Shown: positions 8,594 to 15,766 of the stretch, piece by piece
Numbering within the stretch: the stretch's first letter is position 1
How the letters are laid out: each line of letters starts with the position of its first letter
Source of the DNA: Christensenella sp. UBA4675
GTDB lineage: Bacteria; Bacillota; Clostridia; Christensenellales; Borkfalkiaceae
Direction: 5' to 3'
Assembly (NCBI GenBank): GCA_002405165.1
Contig: DHLF01000006.1
Coordinates: 69,023-118,584, forward strand
Length of the DNA: 49,562 bases
The notes under the pieces: model-generated
What the model saw: only the letters and a program-made list of their open reading frames with translations
The model's database searches: none
What the model was told of the DNA's origin: nothing
Position numbers and translations under genes: made by a program

Positions 8594-8622
8594 TATCTAA
8601 TATCTAGCCTGTTTCTTGTAAA
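8594..8622 (-). promoter_or_regulatory. Probable promoter of the P-type ATPase operon
   Basis: Read leftwards, TTTACA (plus 8617-8622) is followed after 17 bases by TAGATA (plus 8594-8599). An ATATCTA repeat overlaps the -10 box. The ATG lies about 29 bases further on. Confidence 0.45.
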
Positions 8623-8672
8623 GTATATGCAAGCCTTAATTTAAAATAGAATTTTTTTTCGTTTAAAAGTAG

Positions 8673-8702
8673 TTGATATTTTTGCAAAAAAAATGCTATA
8701 AT
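8673..8702 (+). promoter_or_regulatory. Promoter of the phosphoribosyltransferase gene, with palindrome at the start site
   Basis: TTGATA (8673-8678), an 18-base spacer and TATAAT (8697-8702) with an extended TGC just before it. Immediately downstream, TTCGTTT (8706-8712) and AAACGAA (8718-8724) form an inverted repeat across the expected transcription start. It may be an operator or a 5' mRNA hairpin. Confidence 0.75.
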
Positions 8703-8742
8703 ATATTCGTTTGTAATAAACGAACTTTTTAGGAGAATAAAA

Positions 8743-9285
8743 ATGAGATACTACGAAGTAGATTTAGACGGATATAAAGCAAAACTCCCCGTAATGAAAC
8801 TCCCCGGCGGAATTTCTATTTGTTTTTTTAATTTGCACGGACACAGCGAATTAACCGAACATTGCGGTAAAAAACTTGCAAAACTTATTCCCGAATGCGA
8901 CGCTTTAATTACGGCGGAATCTAAAGGACTACAATTAACGCACGTTATTGCAAGGGAATTAAATCAACCGAGATACGCCGTTGCCAGAAAAAGCAAAAAA
9001 CTTTATATGCAAGACGGATTGGATATTGTAATTGAAAGCTCTATTACTACGGGAAAAGAACAACATTTATATCTTTCGCAAGACGACGCCGAACTTATTA
9101 AGGGCAAAAAAGTAGTTATAGTTGACGACGTTATATCTACCGGCGCAAGTTTGTCGGGATTAGAAAAAATAGTAGAACTTGCAGGCGGAACAGTAGTGGG
9201 AAAAGCTTTCGTTTTAGCCGAAGGAGAAGCTAAAAACAGAAAGGACGTAATTTATTTAAACAGTATTCCGATTATTACCGACTAA
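8743..9285 (+). CDS. Adenine-type phosphoribosyltransferase
   Basis: The 180-residue type I phosphoribosyltransferase carries the PRPP-binding signature VVIVDDVISTGAS at about residues 125-137. The layout (ALITAESKGLQL, the flexible-loop RKSKKLYM region, the hood strands at the end) resembles adenine phosphoribosyltransferase. That enzyme makes AMP from adenine and PRPP in purine salvage. The specificity could instead be for another purine base, and the second enzyme of this type in the window is clearly xanthine-type. It is monocistronic: a good promoter and AGGAGA site are upstream, and a perfect terminator is downstream. Confidence 0.8.
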   Translation: MRYYEVDLDGYKAKLPVMKLPGGISICFFNLHGHSELTEHCGKKLAKLIPECDALITAESKGLQLTHVIARELNQPRYAVARKSKKLYMQDGLDIVIESSITTGKEQHLYLSQDDAELIKGKKVVIVDDVISTGASLSGLEKIVELAGGTVVGKAFVLAEGEAKNRKDVIYLNSIPIITD

Positions 9286-9407
9286 CTCGTTTTACTTTAA
9301 AACGCGTAAAATTTATACATTAAAAACCGTTAGAATTTTTACGATTATAATAAAAAATTTTTAAAAATCTTAAACAATTTAAGTTTTAAATAAATACAAA
9401 ATTATTT

Positions 9408-9440
9408 ACGGCGTGGCAAAATTTTGCCACGCCGTTTTTC
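9408..9440 (+). terminator. Strong terminator after the phosphoribosyltransferase gene
   Basis: ACGGCGTGGCAAAA pairs with TTTTGCCACGCCGT as a perfect palindrome and is followed by a run of T. Confidence 0.9.
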
Positions 9441-9496
9441 TAATTAAATTTTCTTTAAAAAACATTTTTCCCTCCTATTTTATACTAAAATCATGC

Positions 9497-9531
9497 AAAA
9501 AAATAGTCTAAAAACTTTCGTTTTTAGACTA
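9497..9531 (-). terminator. Terminator of the 46-residue peptide gene
   Basis: TAGTCTAAAAAC (9504-9515) and GTTTTTAGACTA (9520-9531) form a twelve-base stem with a TTTC loop. Read leftwards it is followed by seven T residues. It lies 22 bases after the small gene's stop codon. Confidence 0.85.
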
Positions 9532-9552
9532 AATATCTTATCGTAAATTTTT

Positions 9553-9693
9553 TTAAGCAAACGGGTGTCCAGAATCTTCCCCCGGGATAATATACGGGCT
9601 ATCCGACGACGAAGTGTTAACAAGTAAATCGACGTCGTCAAAATATTCAATTTCAATTACAGGCTTTAAATACTTTTTTTTATTCTCTCCCAT
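9553..9693 (-). CDS. 46-residue peptide with KPxIEIE motif, own promoter and terminator
   Basis: The product starts MGENKKKYLKPVIEIEYF and continues with an acidic DDVDLL, an NTSSSDS stretch and a C-terminal PGEDSGHPFA. An AGAGGG site lies seven bases before the ATG. A TTGACA/TAGATT promoter is upstream and a strong terminator is just downstream, so it is a stand-alone transcription unit between two unrelated genes. The start, 'K-K-Y-x-K-P-x-I-E-I-E-x-F', followed by acidic residues and a Ser/Thr patch, resembles a class of short peptides I know from gut Clostridia, which have no established function. A signalling peptide or a modified-peptide precursor is possible but unproven; no modifying enzyme is adjacent. 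Confidence 0.65.
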   Translation of the reverse strand: MGENKKKYLKPVIEIEYFDDVDLLVNTSSSDSPYIIPGEDSGHPFA

Positions 9694-9729
9694 AATATCC
9701 CTCTTACAATATCCTATAATACAATTATA

Positions 9730-9758
9730 AATCTATCATAGGCATAAAAAAATGTCAA
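9730..9758 (-). promoter_or_regulatory. Promoter of the 46-residue peptide gene
   Basis: Read leftwards, a consensus TTGACA (plus 9753-9758) is followed after 17 bases by TAGATT (plus 9730-9735). The predicted start leaves a leader of about 30 bases before the ribosome binding site and ATG. Confidence 0.6.
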
Positions 9759-9785
9759 TAGTTTTTTAAATATTTACAAAAAATT

Positions 9786-11564
9786 TTATTTTACTATTTC
9801 TATATGTAACTCTTTTAATTGTTTTTCTTCTACGACGTCGGGAGCGTTACTCATTAAACAGCTTGCGTTTTGTGCTTTCGGGAATGCAATTACGTCTTTA
9901 ATGTTATCGGTTTTGGTAAGTAGCATAGTAAGTCTATCCAACCCGAACGCTAATCCGCCGTGTGGCGGAGCGCCGTATTTAAATGCTTCTACGAAAAATC
10001 CGAACTTGTTTTTTACGTCTTCTTCGCTTAGTCCCAAAGCTTTAAATACTCTTTTTTGAACGTCTTGTCTATGAATTCTTATAGAACCGCCACCCGCTTC
10101 TTGTCCGTTAATGACTAAATCGTAAGCCTTTGCCCTAATTCTACCCTTATCGGTTTCAAGATATTGCAAATCTTCGTCTTTCATTGCGGTAAAAGGGTGA
10201 TGAACGGCAACGAACCTTTGTTCTTCTTCGCTATATTCGAACATCGGGAATTCCGTTATCCATAATATATCGTATTCGTTTTTGTCGTATAAATTAAACT
10301 TATCCGCCAAATGCAATCTTAACGCGCCCAAAGCGTTGTATGCGGCGTTGTTTTTATCCGCTACGAATAAAAGCGCGTCGCCGTTTTCAAAATCGGTTAA
10401 AGTAAATATTTCGTTTAATTCTTCTTCGGATAAGAATTTCGCTATGGGAGATTTAAGCTCTCCGTTTACTTTCGTTATCCAACAAAGTCCCTTAGCGCCT
10501 GCGGTTTTTACGAATTCGCTTAAAGAATCTAATTCTTTTCTGGAAAGTTTGTCCGCCAAACCTTTTGCGTTAATACACCTTACGCTACCGATTTTAACTG
10601 CGTCCGTAAACACCTTAAATCCGCAATTTTTAACCGCTTCGGATACGTCTATGAGCTTTAAGCCGAATCTTGTATCGGGTTTATCCGAACCGTAAGAATT
10701 CATAGCTTCTTTATAAGTCATAGTTCTAAAATGACCCTCGGGTAAAGCAATTCCGCCCGCTTTTAAGAAAATTTCTTTAATTAAATTTTCTATCGGGTAC
10801 ATGACGTCGGTTTCGTCTTCCACAAAACTCATTTCTAAATCTATTTGAGTAAATTCGGGTTGACGGTTAGCCCTTAAATCTTCGTCCCTGAAACATTTTG
10901 TAATTTGGAAATATCTATCAGTTCCCGCTATCATCAACAACTGTTTGTATAGTTGCGGAGATTGCGGTAACGCATAAAAACAACCTTCTTTTATTCTTGA
11001 AGGAACTAAATAGTCCCTTGCCCCTTCCGGCGTGGATTTGCCGAGCATAGGAGTTTCTACTTCTATAAACCCGAGCTTATCTAAATAATCCCTAGTGGCC
11101 TTTGTGATTGCGTATCTTACCGATAAATTCTTTTGAAGAGAAGCTCTTCTTAAATCGAGATACCTATATTTTAATCTTAATTGTTCGTTTGCGTTTGTGT
11201 TGTCCGTAATTTCGAAAGGAGTAGTTTCCGCTTCCGATAAAATTTTAAGATTAGAAACTTTTATTTCTATTTCTCCCGTAGGAATTTTATCCGTTTTGCC
11301 GGCTCTTTCGGAAACGATTCCTTCTACCGCAACGACGTATTCGCTTTTTAATAAGCCTGCTTTTTCAAACAATTCTTGATTGTCCGCGCCGTCTACCACT
11401 ATTTGAACTATTCCCGTTTTATCCCTTACGTCTGCAAAAATAAGTCCGCCGAGATTTCTTTTCTTTTGTATCCAACCGTTTATAACTACTTTTCTATTTA
11501 AGTCCTTTATTGTAAAACTTCCGCAAGTATCGGTCCTTTTAAGACCACCCATAAATTCAGCCAT
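9786..11564 (-). CDS. aspS: Aspartyl-tRNA synthetase
   Basis: The protein of about 592 residues has the bacterial AspRS architecture: an N-terminal OB-fold anticodon domain (about 1-110, with the GWIQKKRNLGGLIFADVRD block), a class II core with RYLDLRR, a motif 2 FRDEDLRANRQPEFTQID, the bacteria-specific GAD insertion in the middle, and motif 3 GLAFGLDRL near the C-terminus. It charges tRNA-Asp. Whether it is discriminating or also charges tRNA-Asn cannot be told. I chose the ATG at 11564. An in-frame TTG twelve bases upstream is part of the ribosome binding site TTGGAGAAAA. A perfect promoter precedes it. Confidence 0.97.
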   Translation of the reverse strand: MAEFMGGLKRTDTCGSFTIKDLNRKVVINGWIQKKRNLGGLIFADVRDKTGIVQIVVDGADNQELFEKAGLLKSEYVVAVEGIVSERAGKTDKIPTGEIEIKVSNLKILSEAETTPFEITDNTNANEQLRLKYRYLDLRRASLQKNLSVRYAITKATRDYLDKLGFIEVETPMLGKSTPEGARDYLVPSRIKEGCFYALPQSPQLYKQLLMIAGTDRYFQITKCFRDEDLRANRQPEFTQIDLEMSFVEDETDVMYPIENLIKEIFLKAGGIALPEGHFRTMTYKEAMNSYGSDKPDTRFGLKLIDVSEAVKNCGFKVFTDAVKIGSVRCINAKGLADKLSRKELDSLSEFVKTAGAKGLCWITKVNGELKSPIAKFLSEEELNEIFTLTDFENGDALLFVADKNNAAYNALGALRLHLADKFNLYDKNEYDILWITEFPMFEYSEEEQRFVAVHHPFTAMKDEDLQYLETDKGRIRAKAYDLVINGQEAGGGSIRIHRQDVQKRVFKALGLSEEDVKNKFGFFVEAFKYGAPPHGGLAFGLDRLTMLLTKTDNIKDVIAFPKAQNASCLMSNAPDVVEEKQLKELHIEIVK

Positions 11565-11590
11565 ATTTTTCTCCAAAATAAATTAGCTAA

Positions 11591-11619
11591 ATTATACTAC
11601 TACTTTTTATCTTTGTCAA
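11591..11619 (-). promoter_or_regulatory. Consensus promoter of aspS
   Basis: Read leftwards, TTGACA (plus 11614-11619), a 17-base spacer and TATAAT (plus 11591-11596). Both boxes match the sigma-A consensus at all six bases. Confidence 0.85.
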
Positions 11620-11729
11620 ACCTATTTTTGCCTAAATTGTTTTTTTATTCCTTATTATATACAATATCTTGCGATTTTATTAAATTTTGAATTTCTTGTA
11701 AAAAAATTAAAAAACGAGTAAAAATCGTT

Positions 11730-11758
11730 TGACAAATATTTTTTCGTCTTGTATAATC
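11730..11758 (+). promoter_or_regulatory. Consensus promoter of the xpt riboswitch transcript
   Basis: TTGACA (11730-11735), a 17-base spacer and TATAAT (11753-11758). The predicted start is about ten bases before the purine aptamer. Confidence 0.85.
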
Positions 11759-11772
11759 AAACCATAAATCTA

Positions 11773-11844
11773 GCGAATATATACTCGGATAAATCATCAG
11801 GCCCGAGAGTTTCTACCGTATCGCCTTTAAATACGACTATTCGA
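11773..11844 (+). promoter_or_regulatory. Purine riboswitch aptamer, guanine/xanthine class (C74)
   Basis: P1 is CGAATA (11774-11779) paired with TATTCG (11838-11843). The three-way junction is recognisable: J1/2 TATACTC, then P2 CTCGG/CCGAG, then the invariant J2/3 TTTCTACC, P3 CGTAT/ATACG and J3/1 GACTAT. The C in GACTAT is the specificity base, so this is the guanine/hypoxanthine type rather than adenine (GATTAT). L2 is longer than the usual seven bases, at about 14, but still ends in GG, and L3 has CC, so the loop-loop contact remains possible. A terminator follows, so ligand should switch the gene off. Confidence 0.88.
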
Positions 11845-11882
11845 TTCATTACTATTAAGATTATTCTTATTATGGATTGTGT

Positions 11883-11917
11883 AGCGGATACGGTAAAAAG
11901 TATCCGCTTTTTATTTT
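11883..11917 (+). terminator. Riboswitch-controlled terminator before xpt
   Basis: AGCGGATAC (11883-11891) pairs with GTATCCGCT (11900-11908) and is followed by TTTTATTTT. It lies between the aptamer and the xpt ribosome binding site and is the expression platform. Confidence 0.85.
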
Positions 11918-11929
11918 CAAAGGAAAAAC

Positions 11930-12502
11930 ATGAAACTATTAGAAGACAGAATTAAATTATGCGGAAAAGTTCTACCCGGCAACGTGCTTAAAGTAGATTC
12001 TTTTTTGAACAATCAAATAGACGTCGCTCTTTTAGTAGAAATGGGAAAGGAAATTTATAATCATTTTAAGGACTGCTCGGTCAACAAAATCGTTACCATA
12101 GAATCTAGCGGTATCGGTTTGGCTTGTATTACCGCGCAGTTTTTTAATTGCAAAGTCGTTTTTGCAAGAAAAAGCAAATCTTCTAATATGAGCAATGACG
12201 TTTACTCTTCTACCGCTTATTCTTACACGCACAAAACGACTAACAACGTTATAATTTCCAAAGAATATTTAACGAAAGACGACAACGTTTTGCTTATTGA
12301 CGACTTTTTAGCCAACGGCGAAGCTACCAAAGCTTTAATAGACTTAATAAATCAAGCGGGCGCGACTTTAAAAGGCGTTGCCATTGCGGTTGAAAAAGGT
12401 TTTCAAGGCGGTGGAGATAAGCTAAGGGAGCAAGGCGTGGACCTTTTATCGCTTGCGATAGTCGATAAAATGGACGAAAACGGAATAACGTTCCGTTCGT
12501 AA
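11930..12502 (+). CDS. xpt: Xanthine phosphoribosyltransferase
   Basis: The 190-residue protein matches bacterial Xpt from end to end: MKLLEDRIKLCGKVLPGNVLKVD at the N-terminus, the TIESSGIGLA loop, the RKSKSSNMSND loop, and the PRPP-binding motif VLLIDDFLANGEA at about 125-137. It converts xanthine (and guanine less well) with PRPP to the nucleotide. The guanine-class riboswitch directly upstream, with its terminator, fits the classical xpt control. The BMP-type nucleoside importer starts 80 bases downstream with no strong promoter of its own, so uptake and salvage are probably co-regulated. Confidence 0.95.
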   Translation: MKLLEDRIKLCGKVLPGNVLKVDSFLNNQIDVALLVEMGKEIYNHFKDCSVNKIVTIESSGIGLACITAQFFNCKVVFARKSKSSNMSNDVYSSTAYSYTHKTTNNVIISKEYLTKDDNVLLIDDFLANGEATKALIDLINQAGATLKGVAIAVEKGFQGGGDKLREQGVDLLSLAIVDKMDENGITFRS

Positions 12503-12522
12503 AAATTTTAAATAACGAAAAA

Positions 12523-12541
12523 AACGGAAAATCCGTTTTAA
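12523..12541 (+). terminator. Weak hairpin between xpt and the transporter genes
   Basis: AAAACGGA and TCCGTTTT pair around a three-base loop, but only four T belong to the stem and AAATAAAG follows. It looks like a leaky terminator or an mRNA-stability hairpin, so part of the riboswitch-controlled transcript may continue into the lipoprotein gene. Confidence 0.4.
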
Positions 12542-12582
12542 ATAAAGTCTAAAAAACCCGAAAGGGATATGGAGGAATAGTA

Positions 12583-13881
12583 ATGAAAAAGTTTATTACC
12601 CTTTTGCTCGCTTTGAGCATGACCATCGCTTGTTTTTCGTTTACCGCTTGCGGAAAGAAAGACGGAAAAGGATCTTCTAGCACTACTAGTAGTAGCAGTA
12701 GCAATAGCAGTTCTAGTCAATCACTCACGGTAGGCTTAATTTGTCTACACGACAGCGACTCAACCTATGACAAAAACTTCATAGATGCGTTCAACGCGGC
12801 TTGTAATGCTAAGGGAGTTAGAGGAATTATTAAAACGGATATTCCCGAAAACTCTGCCGAATGTGAAAACGCAGCGGAAGACTTAGTTGATTCCGGTTGC
12901 AAAATCGTATTTGCCGATTCGTTCGGACACGAAAACAACGTTTTAGAAGTTGCTAAAAAGCACTCTGACGTTCAATTCTGCCACGCTACGGGGACTCAAG
13001 CCGCTGCAGAAAACTTACCTAATTTCCATAATGCTTTCGCTTCTATTTACGAAGGAAGATTTTTAGCAGGCGTTGCGGCAGGCGTTAAACTTTTAGCTAT
13101 GTACGAAGCTAACAACAGTATCGCTAAAAACGGAGTTATCACCGTTGGTTATGTTGGTGCTCACCCCTATGCAGAAGTTAAATCCGGTTACACTTCTTGG
13201 TTACTCGGAATTCGTAGCATATTTAAAGAAGCAAATAACGGTATTACCGTAAATATGAAAGTTCAATTCACAAATAGTTGGTATGACGAAGATAAAGAAA
13301 GTAGCGCTGCAACTGCTTTAATCAACGCAGGATGCGTACTTATTTCTCAACACGCTGACTCTTGGGGAGCTCCACTTGCATGTGAAGATAAGGGCGTTCC
13401 AAATGTTTCATATAACGGAAGCACTGGGGATGTTTGCGAAGAAACCTTTATAATTTCTTCCAAAATTAACTGGCAACCTTACTTTGAATATGTTATCGAT
13501 TGTGTTCAAAATAATACAACTGCTGAAATGGAAAGCGACTGGGTTGGAACTATTGCTACTAACAGCGTTCAATTAACCGAACTCGGAAAAAATGCTCCCG
13601 CAGCAGGAACGCAAGAAAAAATCGACGCTTACAAAGCAGCTTTACTTAACGGCACCAAAAAAGTATTCGACACTTCTTTATTCACCGTTACTTCTTACGC
13701 AGGCGGTCCTTACGCAGAATTAACCGACGTTACGATGGATGAAAACAAAAAACTTACTTCTGCTAAACAAAACGGAATAGAAGTTGTTAAAACCGTTAAC
13801 GGAATTACTTATTTTGACGAATCTGCTAATCGTTCCGCTCCTTACTTCGATATCGATATAGTAGGAATTACTGTGGTCTAA
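12583..13881 (+). CDS. BMP/PnrA-family nucleoside-binding lipoprotein
   Basis: The 432-residue protein has a lipoprotein signal peptide with lipobox FTAC (Cys about residue 24), a Ser-rich linker (residues 31-47), then a BMP-family periplasmic-binding fold. It carries the usual blocks: TVGLICLHDSDSTYDKNF near the start, the ADSFGHENNVLEVAKKHSDVQFCHATG segment, GYVGAHPYAEVKSGYTSWLLGIR and the QHADSWGAPLACEDKGV region. Members such as PnrA and NupN/BmpA bind purine nucleosides. It is the extracellular receptor for the ATPase and permeases encoded next. A TGGAGG site precedes the ATG. A strong hairpin after the stop may keep its mRNA more abundant than the rest. Confidence 0.9.
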   Translation: MKKFITLLLALSMTIACFSFTACGKKDGKGSSSTTSSSSSNSSSSQSLTVGLICLHDSDSTYDKNFIDAFNAACNAKGVRGIIKTDIPENSAECENAAEDLVDSGCKIVFADSFGHENNVLEVAKKHSDVQFCHATGTQAAAENLPNFHNAFASIYEGRFLAGVAAGVKLLAMYEANNSIAKNGVITVGYVGAHPYAEVKSGYTSWLLGIRSIFKEANNGITVNMKVQFTNSWYDEDKESSAATALINAGCVLISQHADSWGAPLACEDKGVPNVSYNGSTGDVCEETFIISSKINWQPYFEYVIDCVQNNTTAEMESDWVGTIATNSVQLTELGKNAPAAGTQEKIDAYKAALLNGTKKVFDTSLFTVTSYAGGPYAELTDVTMDENKKLTSAKQNGIEVVKTVNGITYFDESANRSAPYFDIDIVGITVV

Positions 13882-13900
13882 TTTAATAAATAGCAATATA

Positions 13901-13934
13901 TCCCAAGGGGGTGAAATATTTCACCCCCTTGGAT
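13901..13934 (+). terminator. Intra-operon hairpin after the binding-protein gene
   Basis: CCAAGGGGGTGAAAT and its perfect reverse complement (13903-13932) form one of the most stable hairpins in the window. It is followed by ATAAATTATTTTTT rather than an immediate T-tract. This suits partial termination or a 3'-end stabiliser that raises receptor levels over permease levels. Confidence 0.6.
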
Positions 13935-14020
13935 AAATTATTTTTTAAAATATTTTTTAGATATTTATAGCGTAAATTTAAGTAGTAGCTTAAATTATAA
14001 AATTTTGAAGGAAAAACCAA

Positions 14021-15766
14021 ATGAACACTGAATGCACTTCGACAGCAATAGATTTAAAGCAAAATATAGCAGTTCGTTTTGAAAACGTAGGAAAAACGTT
14101 TGGCCCTGTGCAGGCAAACAAAGGCGTAACTTTCGATTTATACAAAGGCGAAGTATTATCTTTGCTAGGAGAAAACGGAAGCGGAAAAACTACCCTTATG
14201 AATATGCTTGCGGGAATATATTTCCCTGACGAAGGGCATATCTACGTTGACGGCAAACTTGCGTCTATAAAAACGCCCAAAGACGCCTACGATTTACATA
14301 TAGGTATGGTACACCAACATTTTAAGTTGGTAGAACTTTTTACCGCTCTGCAAAACGTAGTTTTAGGACTTGATAAGAAAATAAAATTTAATTTGAAAAA
14401 AATCCGTAGCGAAATTAAAGCAATTTGCGATAAATACGGTTTTGAAATAGATTTAGATAAAAAAATATACGATATGAGCGTTTCCGAAAAGCAAACTTTG
14501 GAAATAATTAAAGTTTTGTATAGGGGCGCAAACGTTTTAATTTTGGACGAACCTACCGCAGTTTTAACTCCGCAGGAAACCGAAAAATTATTTAACGTCG
14601 TCCGCAATATGAAAACCGACGGAAAATCTATAATAATAATCACACACAAACTCAACGAAGTTATGGAAATTTCCGATAGAGTTGCAATTCTTAGAAAAGG
14701 CGAGTATATCGACACGATTGAAACTTCGAAAGCAAGCCAAAGTATTTTAACCGAAATGATGGTCGGTAAAAAAATCGAGCTTAAAATTGATAGACCCAAA
14801 ACCGAATTTGACCGTCCGCTTCTTGAAATAAGAGATTTACAAGTTAAGTCCGACGACGGCAATTTAGCTATTAAAGACGCTAACTTTTACATAAGGGGCG
14901 GTGAAATTTTAGGCGTTGCGGGAATTACGGGTTGCGGACAAAAAGAACTTTGCGAAGCAATTGCAGGTTTACGCCCTGTAAGTAGCGGTTTTATTATGCA
15001 CAAAGGAGAAAGCATTGTAGGTCTTCCGCCTAAAACTATTATAGAAAAAGGCGTTTCTATGAGCTTTATCCCCGAAGACCGTTTGGGTATGGGATTAGTT
15101 CCGTCCATGAGCATTACCGACAATATGATGTTAAAAACGTTTAACGATAGAAAATATCATATTCCCGAGCTTTCTATAAAAGAAGAAGACGGAAAAGCAA
15201 AAAAAATATTTAAAAAATCATTAAACGCCGTAACTAAATTTATAAACGATTCTTGCCCGTTTGTAGACAGAAAAGAAGCAAGACAAAGGGCTAATCGACT
15301 TATAGACAGGCTTGAAATAGTTACCCCGTCCAGCGAAACACCCGTAAGGCACTTATCGGGCGGTAACGTACAAAAAGTTTTGGTCGGAAGAGAAATAGAG
15401 TCTTCCCCCAACGTTATAGTAACGGCTTATCCCGTTAGAGGTCTAGACATTAACTCTTCTTACGTTATATACGACATATTAAACGAACAAAAGAAAAAGG
15501 GAACGGGAATACTTTTCGTCGGGGAAGATTTGGACGTTATGCTTGCCTTATGCGATAAAATAATGGTACTTTGCCACGGAAAAGTTATGGGTATAGTACA
15601 CGCAAGCAAAACTACCAAAGAACAACTAGGTCTTATGATGACGGGCTCGCTCGACTTAACCGAACAAAAGAAAGAAAAACGCTTAGGCGTTGCAAAAGAC
15701 AGCAACTTATCCGAAGAACAATGGAAAGAAGCGGAAGAAAAGGAGATTAGGGACAATGAACAGTAA
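14021..15766 (+). CDS. Nucleoside ABC transporter, tandem ATP-binding protein (NupA/YufO type)
   Basis: The 581-residue protein has two fused ABC domains. The first (about 15-255) has Walker A GENGSGKTT, a signature MSVSEKQ and Walker B VLILDEPTA. The second (about 265-530) has the relaxed Walker A GITGCGQKE, signature LSGGNVQK and Walker B VIVTAYPVRGLD, as is usual for the second half in the BMP/sugar-type importers. A charged tail of about 45 residues follows. It powers nucleoside import through the two permeases encoded downstream. The ATG follows AAGGAAAAA. The stop overlaps the start of the next gene by 11 bases. Confidence 0.93.
   Translation: MNTECTSTAIDLKQNIAVRFENVGKTFGPVQANKGVTFDLYKGEVLSLLGENGSGKTTLMNMLAGIYFPDEGHIYVDGKLASIKTPKDAYDLHIGMVHQHFKLVELFTALQNVVLGLDKKIKFNLKKIRSEIKAICDKYGFEIDLDKKIYDMSVSEKQTLEIIKVLYRGANVLILDEPTAVLTPQETEKLFNVVRNMKTDGKSIIIITHKLNEVMEISDRVAILRKGEYIDTIETSKASQSILTEMMVGKKIELKIDRPKTEFDRPLLEIRDLQVKSDDGNLAIKDANFYIRGGEILGVAGITGCGQKELCEAIAGLRPVSSGFIMHKGESIVGLPPKTIIEKGVSMSFIPEDRLGMGLVPSMSITDNMMLKTFNDRKYHIPELSIKEEDGKAKKIFKKSLNAVTKFINDSCPFVDRKEARQRANRLIDRLEIVTPSSETPVRHLSGGNVQKVLVGREIESSPNVIVTAYPVRGLDINSSYVIYDILNEQKKKGTGILFVGEDLDVMLALCDKIMVLCHGKVMGIVHASKTTKEQLGLMMTGSLDLTEQKKEKRLGVAKDSNLSEEQWKEAEEKEIRDNEQ

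Noticed and set aside
11749..11955. 68-residue open frame across the riboswitch
   Set aside because: It crosses the aptamer and terminator and lacks a ribosome binding site; the RNA explains the sequence.
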